Of a stretch of 64,000 nt of DNA, positions 51,297 through 59,934 are shown piece after piece. Under the pieces are notes generated by a model that worked only from the letters and a program-made list of their open reading frames with translations, was not told the DNA's origin and ran no database searches. The translations under genes and the position numbers were made by a program. The stretch is from assembly GCF_014695775.1 (NCBI RefSeq), contig NZ_JACJOX010000050.1:62001-126000 (forward strand). Reading direction: 5' to 3'. The DNA comes from Leptolyngbya sp. FACHB-60. GTDB taxonomy: Bacteria > Cyanobacteriota > Cyanobacteriia > Phormidesmidales > Phormidesmidaceae. How positions within the stretch are numbered: the first letter of the stretch is position 1; each line of letters opens with the position of its first letter.

Positions 51297-52796
51297 TTGA
51301 ACAATTCTAATTTCAATCTTCGATCGCTAAATTTGCGCGCTCTGAAACGAGATTGGTGGTCTAACCCCAGGGCTGACCTGCTAGCTGGGGCGGTGGTAGG
51401 ACTGGCACTAATTCCAGAGGCGATCGCCTTCTCGATCATTGCCGGAGTTGACCCCAAGGTGGGTCTCTATGCCTCCTTCATCATTGCTGTGGTCACGGCG
51501 TTTTTGGGCGGCAGACCCGGCTCGATCTCCGCCGCCACTGGGGCCATGGCCCTGTTGATGATCGACCTGGTACGCGACTACGGGTTGGAGTACCTGCTCG
51601 TGGCCACCTTGCTGTGCGGCGTATTCCAAGTGATCTTTGGGTTGCTGCGGCTGGCCCGCCAGATGCGCTACGTACCCCGCGCCGTGATGGTGGGCTATAT
51701 CAACGCCCTAGCGGTGCTGATTTTCTTAGCGCAGCTGCCCCAGCTGACGAATGTACCCTTTGCTGTGTACGTGATGACGGCGCTGTCTCTAGCGATCATC
51801 TACATTCTGCCGCGCTTTACTAAGGCGTTGCCTTCGCCCCTGGTGGCGTTGTTTGTGATGACGGTGGCGGCAATTTTTCTGGGCATTGACGTGCCCACCG
51901 TCGGTGACATGGGTGAGCTGCCCACCACGCTGCCTATCTTTGCCCTACCCCAGGTGCCCTGGAGTCTCGAAACCCTACGGATTGTGCTGCCGACGTCGTT
52001 GACCATGGCCGTGGTCGGGCTGCTGGCCTCATTTCTTACCGCTTCGCTAGTGGATGAGCTAACCGACACCCCCAGCGACAAAAACCGCGAAGCCAAGGGC
52101 CAGGGCATCGCCAATATCATTACCAGCTTCTTTGGCGGCATGGCCGGCTGCGGCATGATTGGCCAGTCGGTGATCAATGTGCAGTCGGGCGGGCGGGGCC
52201 GACTCTCGACCCTGTGTGCTGGCATGTTTCTGCTGTTTGCCATTTTGGTGCTCAGTCGCTGGGTGCAGCAAATGCCCATGGCGGCTTTGGTAGCGGTCAT
52301 GATCATGGTCTCCATCGGCACCTTCCGCTGGGCGTCATTTCGCGACATCGCCAAAATTCCCCGCACCGAGACGGCGGTGATGCTGACCACCATGCTGGTG
52401 ACCATCTTCACTCGCAACTTTGCTCTGGGGGTGGCCACGGGCATCGTCATGAGCACGGTATTTTTTAGCCGAAAGATTGCTCAGCTAGTGTTTGTGGACA
52501 AGGTGCTGCGCGACGACGACAGGCACCGCGTCTACAGCGTGTCAGGGCAAATTTTCTTTGTCTCAATTGAAGAATTTCTCGACGCCTTTGACTTCGAAGA
52601 ATTTGTCGATCGCATCACCATCGACCTCACCCATGCTCACCTGTGGGATCAAGGAGCCGTCGCCGCCCTCGACAAGGTGGTTAACAAGTTTCGCCGCGCC
52701 GGGGCCGAGGTAGAGGTGGTGGGCCTCAACGCAGCCAGCGCCACCTTGGTGAACAAGTTGGCCATCCACAGTCAGCCATCTGCCCTACAGGACTAG
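51297..52796 (+). CDS. SulP family anion transporter with STAS domain
   Basis: This 499-residue protein has 12-14 membrane helices typical of SulP/SLC26: RADLLAGAVVGLALIPEAIAFSIIAGVDPKVGLYASF at the start and GGMAGCGMIGQSVINVQSGGRGRLS in the middle. A short C-terminal STAS domain (about 415-495) follows. Substrates of the family are sulfate, bicarbonate or other anions. It is shorter than the bicarbonate transporter BicA (about 560), so bicarbonate is possible but not shown. A universal stress protein gene starts 7 bases after the stop and is surely in the same operon. Confidence 0.9.
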   Translation: MNNSNFNLRSLNLRALKRDWWSNPRADLLAGAVVGLALIPEAIAFSIIAGVDPKVGLYASFIIAVVTAFLGGRPGSISAATGAMALLMIDLVRDYGLEYLLVATLLCGVFQVIFGLLRLARQMRYVPRAVMVGYINALAVLIFLAQLPQLTNVPFAVYVMTALSLAIIYILPRFTKALPSPLVALFVMTVAAIFLGIDVPTVGDMGELPTTLPIFALPQVPWSLETLRIVLPTSLTMAVVGLLASFLTASLVDELTDTPSDKNREAKGQGIANIITSFFGGMAGCGMIGQSVINVQSGGRGRLSTLCAGMFLLFAILVLSRWVQQMPMAALVAVMIMVSIGTFRWASFRDIAKIPRTETAVMLTTMLVTIFTRNFALGVATGIVMSTVFFSRKIAQLVFVDKVLRDDDRHRVYSVSGQIFFVSIEEFLDAFDFEEFVDRITIDLTHAHLWDQGAVAALDKVVNKFRRAGAEVEVVGLNAASATLVNKLAIHSQPSALQD

Positions 52797-52803
52797 TCAC
52801 CCC

Positions 52804-53667
52804 ATGAAACGAATTTTACTCTGCACTGACGGCTCCACCTTTGCCCAGAGCAGCTACCCCTACGCGGCCTGGTTTGCCCAAGGCATAGGAGCCAATGTTG
52901 ACGTGCTCTACGTCACCGACTCGCGGGGCCAGGCCACCGCCGAGGCCAGTAATCTCAGCGGCAGCATTGGTCTAGGGGCCGCCGAAAGCCTGCTAAAACA
53001 GCTGGTGGAGGTAGAGCACGAGCGAGCCAAGCTCAACCACCAAAAAGCCAAGCTGATTTTGGCTGACGCTGAAGCGGCGATCGCCGCCCACGGGGCCACC
53101 ACCGTCAAGCTGATCCACAAAACCGGCTTTTTGGTGGACTGTTTGGAAGATCTCGAAGCTGACGTAGACCTCGTTGTGATGGGCAAACGAGGGGAAGCCG
53201 CCGACTTTGCCTCGGGCCACCTGGGGGCCAACGTCGATCGCATTGTGCGCAGCGGCCACAAACCCTGTCTGATCACCCCCAAAACCGTGGTGCCGATGGA
53301 GCGGCTGCTGGTGGCCTACGACGGCAGCCCCACCGGGCAGAAGCTGCTGCGGTTTTTGCTGGATACTCCAGGTTTGCGAGAGCTAGAGATTCACCTGCTG
53401 ACAGTGGCAGGGTCAGAGTCCGACGCGGAAAAAACCCGGTGTCTGGCTGAGGCCAGGACAATACTGCAAGCGTCGGGACTTAAACCCGAGGCCAGTTTGC
53501 AGGTCGGGGAGACCGAGAAGGCGATCGCCCGCTACATCGACGACCACGACATCAGTCTGCTGATACTGGGAGCCTACGGCCATCGCCGCATTCGCCACCT
53601 GGTGATCGGTAGCACTACGGTGCAGCTGCTCCGCAGCAGCCAAATTCCGGTGCTGCTCTACCGCTAG
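52804..53667 (+). CDS. Tandem universal stress protein (two UspA domains)
   Basis: This 287-residue protein has two Usp folds (about 1-155 and 160-287). The second carries the ATP-binding motif G-x2-G-x9-G-S (GAYGHRRIRHLVIGST). The first has a similar but slightly spaced GKRGEAADFASGHLGA. ATP-binding Usp proteins act as stress-responsive regulators, often of transporters. Its start lies 7 bases after the sulP stop, and SulP-Usp pairs are known in bacteria, so a role in controlling the transporter is a fair inference. Confidence 0.9.
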   Translation: MKRILLCTDGSTFAQSSYPYAAWFAQGIGANVDVLYVTDSRGQATAEASNLSGSIGLGAAESLLKQLVEVEHERAKLNHQKAKLILADAEAAIAAHGATTVKLIHKTGFLVDCLEDLEADVDLVVMGKRGEAADFASGHLGANVDRIVRSGHKPCLITPKTVVPMERLLVAYDGSPTGQKLLRFLLDTPGLRELEIHLLTVAGSESDAEKTRCLAEARTILQASGLKPEASLQVGETEKAIARYIDDHDISLLILGAYGHRRIRHLVIGSTTVQLLRSSQIPVLLYR

Positions 53668-53743
53668 GTTTGACCGGGTCAACATTTGCCCATTCCGTTC
53701 ATAATCTATCGGGGTATCAATGACGCTTAACCCCCCTGCTGCA

Positions 53744-54496
53744 TCAGCAGAAGAAATCGGCGTAGGAGGCGATCGCCCCACTGGGTTCTGGCCCCTGACC
53801 GTAGGCCCGCTGAATGTTGTCGAAGGTCATTACGGCTTGGGGGGTGTCGTCAGCCAGCAACTGCCGATTGAGCAGCAACAGGCGATCGTAGCGGTGCAGG
53901 GCATCGCCCCACTCGTGACTGCACACCACTAGGGTTTTACCCTCAGCCTGGAGTTCGGCAAAGATCGCCAGCATCAGGGCTTCGGTCTTTTTATCGATGC
54001 CGGTAAACGGTTCATCCAGCAACAGCAAGTCGGCATTTTGAGCCAGGGCGCGGGCGAGGAACACGCGCTGCTGCTGGCCGCCAGAGAGTTGACCGATGGG
54101 GCGATCGCACAAATGCAGCATATCCACCCGTTCTAGAGCCACAGTAACCCGCTGCCGTGCTCGCTGATTGGGCCGCCGAAACCAGCCCGCTAGAGCCGAC
54201 TGCGCCATCATCGCCACCTGCCCGGCGGTGATCGGGTAGTCCCAGTCGATGCGCGATCGCTGGGGCACATAGGCCACCGACTGCCGCCGTCGCCGCAGCG
54301 GCGCGCCCTGAAATAGCACCTGCCCTCGACAGGGCACCAGCCCCAGCATCGCTTGAATTAGGGTGCTTTTGCCCGCGCCGTTGGGGCCAATCAACCCCAC
54401 CAGTTCTCCCGCCCCCAGGGACAGAGAAATGTTCTCTAGGGCCGGCATTCCCCGGTAGTTGACAGACAGGTTTTGAACCTCTAGCATGGCACCCAT
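53744..54496 (-). CDS. znuC: Zinc/manganese ABC transporter ATP-binding protein (ZnuC-like)
   Basis: This 250-residue ATPase has Walker A GPNGAGKST, signature LSGGQQQR and Walker B LLLLDEPFTGID. It belongs to the metal-uptake group (MntB/ZnuC), as shown by VAYVPQRSRIDWDYPITAGQVAMM. It faces the substrate-binding protein gene divergently across a Zur-type box. ATG 54496 or 54487 can start it. The ATP-binding half needs a permease, and none is adjacent. Confidence 0.88.
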   Translation of the reverse strand: MGAMLEVQNLSVNYRGMPALENISLSLGAGELVGLIGPNGAGKSTLIQAMLGLVPCRGQVLFQGAPLRRRRQSVAYVPQRSRIDWDYPITAGQVAMMAQSALAGWFRRPNQRARQRVTVALERVDMLHLCDRPIGQLSGGQQQRVFLARALAQNADLLLLDEPFTGIDKKTEALMLAIFAELQAEGKTLVVCSHEWGDALHRYDRLLLLNRQLLADDTPQAVMTFDNIQRAYGQGPEPSGAIASYADFFC

Positions 54497-54500
54497 GAAA

Positions 54501-54515
54501 TGATAACCATTATCA
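54501..54515. promoter_or_regulatory. Zur box between divergent zinc-uptake genes
   Basis: TGATAACCATTATCA is a 7-1-7 inverted repeat and differs by one base from the cyanobacterial Zur consensus TGATAATNATTATCA. It lies 4 bases upstream of the znuC-like start and 44 bases upstream of the znuA-like start. It can repress both when zinc is plentiful. Confidence 0.85.
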
Positions 54516-54559
54516 CTATCATACTAAAACAGTTATCCATTTCTGGGAGACAGTAGGCA

Positions 54560-55645
54560 ATGTTTTTACACCGAACGGCCCAGCCAGCGTCGCTGTGGGC
54601 AAGACAGCGATGCGCTGCGATCGCCTTAGCAGTAGGGCTAGTCGGGTGCAGCGGCAACGGTGGCCCAGTTGCAGAATCCGAAGCTGAAGCCCCGGTGGCC
54701 CAGGCGGACAGTCCGGTGGTCGTCGCCACGACCAGCGTGCTCTGCGATCTCACCCAGCAAATCGCTGAAACCACCGTCGCCCTCACCTGCCTACTCGACC
54801 CCGGCACCGATCCTCACACCTACCAGGTCAAACCTTCCGATCGCCAGGCCCTAGAGCAGGCCGACCTGATTCTCTACGACGGCTACGGCTCTGCCCCGAC
54901 CCTAATCGAGATGGTGGAAGAGAGCGCCACTGAGGCAACGCGGGTAGCTGTTTACGAGCAGGCAGTGCCAACTCCGCTGATGGGCGAGGCCCACGACCAC
55001 GACCACAGCGATGAGGCCGTTCATGCAGAAGGCGATGAGCACAACCTTGACCACGACCACAGCGCCACCGCTGATGCCGACTCAGTGCCCGATCCGCACA
55101 TTTGGCATAGCGCTACCCACAACGCCGCCATGATCTCGGTGATTGCCGATCGCCTGGCTGAAACTAACCCCGTCCACGCCGACCTCTATGCCGAGAATGC
55201 CAGCCGTCTAGGTACCCAATTCGAAGGGATTGATCGCTGGATTCAGACCCAGGTGGCCACCGTACCCGCCGACCAGCGCCAGCTCGTGACAACCCACAAT
55301 TCCTTTGGCTACTTTGCCAATGCCTACGGCTTTGAGGTCAAGGGGGCGCTCAGCGGCCTCAGCACCGACGAAAAGCCGACGCCCGGTACGCTTACAGCAC
55401 TGGTGGAGCAGGTCAAGGCCGCCCAGGTGCCCGCCATTTTTGCCGAAACCACCACAAACCCTCAGCTGATTGAAACCGTCGCCAAGGATGCGGGCGTTAC
55501 CGTAGCGGAACAACCTCTCTTTGTGGAAGGACCAGGCGGCCCCGGCAGTGCTGCCGAAACCATGCAGGACGTACTGGTAGTGAATACCTGCGTGGTGGTC
55601 GAAGCGCTGGGGGGCAGTTGCGATCGCGCCAACGCCCCGCTTTAG
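54560..55645 (+). CDS. znuA: Zinc ABC transporter substrate-binding lipoprotein (ZnuA-like)
   Basis: This 361-residue cluster A-I metal-binding protein has a lipobox LVGC (C30). The metal ligands include H86 (DPHTYQ), H180 or H183 (DPHIWHS) and a late HNSFGYFANAYG histidine. A His/Asp-rich loop (about 145-168; HDHDHSDEAVHAEGDEHN) is the zinc-specific mark that separates it from manganese-binding relatives. It collects Zn(II) in the periplasm for a ZnuBC pair. It is divergent from the ATPase gene and shares the Zur box. Confidence 0.93.
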   Translation: MFLHRTAQPASLWARQRCAAIALAVGLVGCSGNGGPVAESEAEAPVAQADSPVVVATTSVLCDLTQQIAETTVALTCLLDPGTDPHTYQVKPSDRQALEQADLILYDGYGSAPTLIEMVEESATEATRVAVYEQAVPTPLMGEAHDHDHSDEAVHAEGDEHNLDHDHSATADADSVPDPHIWHSATHNAAMISVIADRLAETNPVHADLYAENASRLGTQFEGIDRWIQTQVATVPADQRQLVTTHNSFGYFANAYGFEVKGALSGLSTDEKPTPGTLTALVEQVKAAQVPAIFAETTTNPQLIETVAKDAGVTVAEQPLFVEGPGGPGSAAETMQDVLVVNTCVVVEALGGSCDRANAPL

Positions 55646-55655
55646 GGTGGGAAAA

Positions 55656-55718
55656 GGTACAAGGTACAGGGTTTAAGGAAAGACCTTGTACCCTACACCT
55701 TGAACCCTAAACCCTGCT
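55656..55718. repeat. Heptanucleotide filler containing a 9-bp inverted repeat
   Basis: Units CCTTGTA, CCCTACA, CCTTGAA, CCCTAAA, CCCTGCT run from 55684 to 55718. GGTACAAGG at 55656-55664 pairs exactly with CCTTGTACC at 55684-55692, so the spacer between the convergent znuA and glucosidase genes could act as a terminator. Confidence 0.65.
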
Positions 55719-55719
55719 C

Positions 55720-57894
55720 CTACTCCTTCATCAACGGTCTGAGCAATGCGCTCACCCGCAACACCTCGGCCACCGACCAAGCTTGGGCAAATGTGCCGCG
55801 CGGTGCCATCGGAGCGTCACCATCAAAAATTTCGCTGATGGTGCCCAGGCAGCCGCCGCCGTGCAGGTGGTGAATCAGCGGGTCGAGAAAGCTGTGGGCC
55901 AGGTCTGCGTCTTGGTAGACCTGCCAGTGGGCCTGCACAAAAGGCCCGATCAGCCAGCTCCAAACGGTGCCCTGGTGGTAGGCTCCGTCGCGCTGCACCA
56001 GGTCGCCGCCGTAGTGGCCGCGATAGTCAGGGTGAGCCGGATCGAGCGATCGCAGCCCGTGGGAGGTCAGCAGTCGCTGGGCCACCACATTCACCACCGC
56101 TCGCTGCTGCTCGGCGCTCAGGCAGGGTTCTCCCAGAGCGGCATCGGGCAGGGAAACGGCGAAAATTTGGTTGGGCCGCAGGGCCGCATCAGCACCGTCG
56201 GGGCCGTCCAGCAGGTCGTAGCAATAGCCCAAATCGTCGCTCCAAAATCGCTGAAACCCCTGACGGCTTTGGGAGGCCAATTCTTGAAACAGGCCGACGG
56301 GCTGACCCAAAATTCCCGCAAAATCGGCCATCACCAGCAGAGCGTTGTACCACAGGGCGTTGACTTCCACCGGCTTGCCTATGCGGGGGGTGACGACCCA
56401 GTCGCCCACCTTGGCATCCATCCAGGTGAGCTGCACTCCAGGCTCCCCAGCGGAGAGCAGCCCATCGGTGGCGTCGACCTGAATGCCGTGGCGGGTACCT
56501 TTGCAGTGCCAGGTAATCACCTCCTGTAACTGGGGAAAGAGGTCTTCGATTAACGCTGTGTCGGCGGTGGCCTGATGGTAAGCGCGCAGAGCCTCAAAGT
56601 ACCAGAGGGTGGCATCTACAGTGTTGTAGTGAGGCACTTGGCCATTCTCAGGAAAGGCGTTGGGCAGCATGCCCTGATCGAGATAGCGGGCAAAGGTCTG
56701 CAAAATCAGCCGAGCCAGGGCCGGACGTCCGGTGGTTAGGGTTAGCCCTGGCAGGGCAATCATGGTGTCGCGGCCCCAGTCGCCAAACCAGGGGTAGCCC
56801 GCAATTACGGTTTTGCCTGGGCTGGCAGGGGTGAGGTCAGCCCCTTCTGCCACCTCATCTGCTGGTTGGGAAGCAGTGGGGATCTCCTGGTTCACCTCAT
56901 CCTGCGGACTGGCGACAGGCGCAAAGTCCCCCAATGTGAGGGGGGTGGGGGTGCCTTCGAGATCCCTCGCCCCAGTGGAGTCGTTAGCTTCAAGTGCTGT
57001 AATGGGACGGCTGACAATAAACTGATCGGCAGCCAAGACTAACTGGCTTACCCAGGCGGGCGGGGAGTCGTCGGGTTGAGCCGTCTTGCCCTGGGTCGTC
57101 AAATGTTGCTCGTGGGCCAAGCGGCGGAGCAGGGCACTTTGCCCCGAGCGATCGGCTTCGGCCTCGGTGGTGGCCACTAGGGTAAATGACTGGCCCTGGC
57201 CCAGGGTAGGAGCAAAGGTGGCCGCGTGCAGGTGGTCGTCGTAGGGGTGAATGCCCCGGTAGGTTTCGACGGCGAGGCTGTAGCCCTTGTGCCAGGTGTG
57301 GGCGGGTATAGCTGGGGCGGTTTCGCTGAGCAAATAGAAGGGCTGCACATTCCCTTTGGCCTGGATGCATAGGCCCTGGGGGCAGTCTGCGATCGCCATT
57401 TGCCAACCCTCGCCCTGGGTGCTGTGGTGGTGGTGGCGGTGGTTAACCAAGACTTTCAGCGCGAGTTCTACAGGAGCGCTGGCGCGGCTGACGGTGTAGC
57501 GCACGTAGGTGGTGTTAGCTCCGGGCTCCATCCAGACGCGCTTTTCGAGGCGAGCATCGGCGATCGCATAGACCCAGATCGGGATGGTGCCCTCCAACCG
57601 AAACGATTCCAGGTATAAATAGCCCTCAGGTTGCAGCGTGCCATCGGTCCAGCGATCGCAGTACAGCGCGTGAGACTGGCCTAAATAAGTCGCGGTTTCA
57701 TCCACTTTAGTCACCAGCAGGGTGCGCTCCAGCGGCGGCTTGAGCGCCGCCACCAGCAGCCCGTGGTAGTGACGGGTAAGCACCCCAGCCACCGTGCCGC
57801 TGCCATAGCCACCGACACCGTTGGTGACCAGCCATTCCTGCTGGGTAGCGATCGCCGCGTTACCGCACAAGTGACGCCCCAAGGAAATAGTCAT
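55720..57894 (-). CDS. Glycogen-debranching-type amylo-alpha-1,6-glucosidase
   Basis: This 724-residue protein has the GH133-type N-terminal beta domain (GRHLCGNAAIATQQEWLVTNGVGGYGSGTVAG). A C-terminal (alpha/alpha)6 glucosidase domain follows, with GDWGRDTMIALPGLTL and the acidic LDP and DGAYHQGTVWSWLIGPF segments. It removes alpha-1,6 branches in glycogen or starch-like polymers. An insertion of about 60 residues around 300-360 (Pro/Asp/Glu/Ser-rich) separates the two domains and is not part of the core fold. It is monocistronic. Confidence 0.92.
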   Translation of the reverse strand: MTISLGRHLCGNAAIATQQEWLVTNGVGGYGSGTVAGVLTRHYHGLLVAALKPPLERTLLVTKVDETATYLGQSHALYCDRWTDGTLQPEGYLYLESFRLEGTIPIWVYAIADARLEKRVWMEPGANTTYVRYTVSRASAPVELALKVLVNHRHHHHSTQGEGWQMAIADCPQGLCIQAKGNVQPFYLLSETAPAIPAHTWHKGYSLAVETYRGIHPYDDHLHAATFAPTLGQGQSFTLVATTEAEADRSGQSALLRRLAHEQHLTTQGKTAQPDDSPPAWVSQLVLAADQFIVSRPITALEANDSTGARDLEGTPTPLTLGDFAPVASPQDEVNQEIPTASQPADEVAEGADLTPASPGKTVIAGYPWFGDWGRDTMIALPGLTLTTGRPALARLILQTFARYLDQGMLPNAFPENGQVPHYNTVDATLWYFEALRAYHQATADTALIEDLFPQLQEVITWHCKGTRHGIQVDATDGLLSAGEPGVQLTWMDAKVGDWVVTPRIGKPVEVNALWYNALLVMADFAGILGQPVGLFQELASQSRQGFQRFWSDDLGYCYDLLDGPDGADAALRPNQIFAVSLPDAALGEPCLSAEQQRAVVNVVAQRLLTSHGLRSLDPAHPDYRGHYGGDLVQRDGAYHQGTVWSWLIGPFVQAHWQVYQDADLAHSFLDPLIHHLHGGGCLGTISEIFDGDAPMAPRGTFAQAWSVAEVLRVSALLRPLMKE

Positions 57895-58055
57895 ACGTTA
57901 TTCACCCGTGTTTTGCCAGCGAGGATGTTCACTCGCCGCTACTATAGCCAACCTGCGGCGGGTCAAACTGCTACCTAAAGGGCGATTACATCCTCTACTG
58001 CAAAGCTTTACAGAGATTTCTTCGAATCCTTTGAACTCAGCCAGCCACCCCCACT

Positions 58056-58093
58056 CTTTACCCATCCACCCCCTATCCCTTTACCCATCCACC
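58056..58093. repeat. Short direct repeat in spacer (CTTTACCCATCCACC, two copies)
   Basis: The 15-mer occurs at 58056-58070 and 58079-58093, with C-rich filler between. It lies just after the stop of the collagen-like gene (58099, minus strand) and before the glucosidase start region. It belongs with the C-rich low-complexity spacers seen before ubiX and aroK. Confidence 0.6.
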
Positions 58094-58098
58094 TTCCC

Positions 58099-59484
58099 CT
58101 AAAACTGTCCCTGCCAAGAAAGCGACTGCTCAGCGCGGTTGGTTCCCAGCGATCGCACCGCCGTAATCTCCATCTGGGCGTACTTGCCACGGGTCAGAGG
58201 GCCGCGATCGATGGGTAGGCGACCTAACGCCAGCTCAAAGCGGTTGCCCGCCAGACTCACCAATTCCGCCGGCACCACATCGTCGTAAACGGTGACGTAG
58301 CGCAGGCGGCGATCGTCCCTGGGGTCGCCGTCTGTGGTTCTCAGCGTCAGGCGAAACTGGGTAGCCAGGTAGGTCGACTCACCGGCCAGATCGAGCACCA
58401 CAGCCTTGAGGTTGGCACCGCTGCCCTGCACCCCTCCCGAGGCCAGACGAGTAACGTCGCTGGCCCGCACCGCATTGGTGACGGTAATGGTGAGCTGGCC
58501 GGCTTGGCGGCTGGTGGTGTAGTCGGCCCAGAGGCTGTCGGGGAAAGTGGCTGTCAGCGCTCCGTCGGGTTGAATTTCGGTACGCACATCGCCACCCGCA
58601 AAGCTGCCCAGGGGTCGGGGGGCCTGCCAGTTGAGGCTGACATCGCCTTCCACACGTCCGGTATATTCGCGGTAGATGTCGTTGACTCGCGACCCAGGGG
58701 CTAGCAGGGCGTTGGCTCCAGATTTCTCAGCCCACAGATTTCGAGAAAGACGCACCGGTTGGCTGGCCAAGGTTTGCAGCCCTACCGACATGGCCGGGGT
58801 TTCGCTCAGCAGCGGCTCTAGCTGGTTGACAATCCACAGCTGGCCGTCGGCACCGGCTGCCCCGTCGCGGCCAAAGGAACCGTTGCTGCCGCTGCGGCCA
58901 TCGTAGCAGCGGTAACGGTTCGCTTGGCATTGATGGTCAGCCTGGCCAGGGGTGCCGGTGCAGGTCTGAATCTCCCAATCGCGCTGATCACAGCGACAGC
59001 CGATGGTGCCGCTGCCGCCGCGTCCGCCGCGCCCAAAGCGCCCGCCGCGAGCGTCTACCGATAGCCGTTGTAGGGCCGCGCGATCGCCATAGTAAACCGT
59101 CAGATTGCCACCGCTACCACCGCTACCACCGCTACCCCCATCGCCACCAGAGCCACCGTCGGGGGCGCGCAGATTGTAACCGACGTTGCGGGGCTGGCGA
59201 CCACAGCGGGGGTGATAACCGTTTTCGCCATTCTCACCGTCTTCGCCGTCGCTGCCGGTGAGGGTAAAGCTGGCGGAGGTGACGTCGGCCACAGTGGTTT
59301 GGCTTGGCCCAGCGGTGCCATCGCGCCCCGATCGCCCGCTGCGGCCATCGCTGCCATCGCTGCCGTAGGTACGGGTTTCTTGCGCCCAGGCCAGCATTGA
59401 GCAGCCATTTAACGTCGGCAGCGGCAGGGTGGTTGCAAGTCCTAGGCAAAGGGGAGCCAGAGCAACGGCAAGGGCGCGTTTCAT
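58099..59484 (-). CDS. Secreted collagen-like, cysteine-rich protein
   Basis: This 461-residue protein has a signal peptide (about 1-34; ends near MLAWA). Several Gly-X-Y tracts follow: GSDGSDGRSGRSGRDGTAG (about 42-60), GSDGEDGENGENGY (about 77-90), GGSGGDGGSGGSGGSGG and RGGRFGRGGRGGSG. A cysteine-rich segment (about 165-200; CRCDQRDWEIQTC) lies between them. The C-terminal half (about 220-461) is a non-repetitive beta-rich domain. A GYHPRCGRQPRN cysteine lies between GXY blocks. The triplets are too few and broken for a stable classical collagen helix, so this may be a flexible stalk for an adhesin or sheath protein. The family is not known to me. Confidence 0.78.
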   Translation of the reverse strand: MKRALAVALAPLCLGLATTLPLPTLNGCSMLAWAQETRTYGSDGSDGRSGRSGRDGTAGPSQTTVADVTSASFTLTGSDGEDGENGENGYHPRCGRQPRNVGYNLRAPDGGSGGDGGSGGSGGSGGNLTVYYGDRAALQRLSVDARGGRFGRGGRGGSGTIGCRCDQRDWEIQTCTGTPGQADHQCQANRYRCYDGRSGSNGSFGRDGAAGADGQLWIVNQLEPLLSETPAMSVGLQTLASQPVRLSRNLWAEKSGANALLAPGSRVNDIYREYTGRVEGDVSLNWQAPRPLGSFAGGDVRTEIQPDGALTATFPDSLWADYTTSRQAGQLTITVTNAVRASDVTRLASGGVQGSGANLKAVVLDLAGESTYLATQFRLTLRTTDGDPRDDRRLRYVTVYDDVVPAELVSLAGNRFELALGRLPIDRGPLTRGKYAQMEITAVRSLGTNRAEQSLSWQGQF

Positions 59485-59703
59485 AGCAGGGTTTCTCGGT
59501 GGGCAAAGCTATCCTAGGGTAGCCACAGGCATGCTTCGATGGTGCGATCTATGTACCAGAATTCACGATGAATTACCTCGCATTCAAGAAACCACAAGCA
59601 ACATAACCTGTTGAACCCTGCATTGATGGTTTGAGAGTGCAACATATCGAATCGCTTTATGACAATGGCGTTGTCGATTGACGACATCAAATATCAAGCC
59701 GGT
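59485..59703. other. Spacer upstream of the collagen-like gene
   Basis: No gene, terminator or RNA is recognised in these 219 bases. The last part (from about 59683, CATCAA) already follows the 21-base phase of the adjacent array and may be a decayed unit. Confidence 0.4.
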
Positions 59704-59934
59704 GCATTAGCGTTGCGAGGCTGTGCATTAACCTTGCGAAGGTGTGTATTAGCATTGCGGGGCAATACATTGACGTTGCAGGGCGATGCATTAACGAATC
59801 ACGCTCCCGCATTAACGAATCATGGCCTTGCAATCGAATGTCATGCCGTTGCACAAGCGTTGTCACGCACCGCATTAACAAAGCCACCGATCGCATTAGC
59901 CCTGCGGTAAGATGCATCGCCATTGTGAATAAGA
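59704..59934 (-). repeat. 21-bp degenerate tandem array, locus 2
   Basis: GCATTA or a variant starts at 59704, 59725, 59746 (GTATTA), 59767 (ACATTG), 59788, 59809, 59830 (GCAATC), 59851 (GCACAA), 59872, 59893 and 59914 (GCATCG). That is eleven positions exactly 21 bases apart with no indel. On the minus strand the units read like those of locus 1, for example CGTTAATGC, TGTTAATGC, GGCTAATGC and CGCTAATGC, with CGCAA or GCAA often at the unit end. Because 21 is a multiple of three, several frames stay open. A minus frame reads LMRSVAL, LMRCVTT, LMHSLAT, and a plus frame gives CALTLRR, NTLTLQG. None has clear coding support. Confidence 0.75.

Noticed and set aside
51297..52796. Naming the SulP gene bicA
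   Set aside because: The length and N-terminus fit a generic SulP; bicarbonate specificity cannot be told from the sequence.
59659..59910. 83-codon plus-strand gene over the second repeat array
   Set aside because: At least three frames are open across the array because the unit is a multiple of three; no frame has a ribosome site, so coding is not supported.
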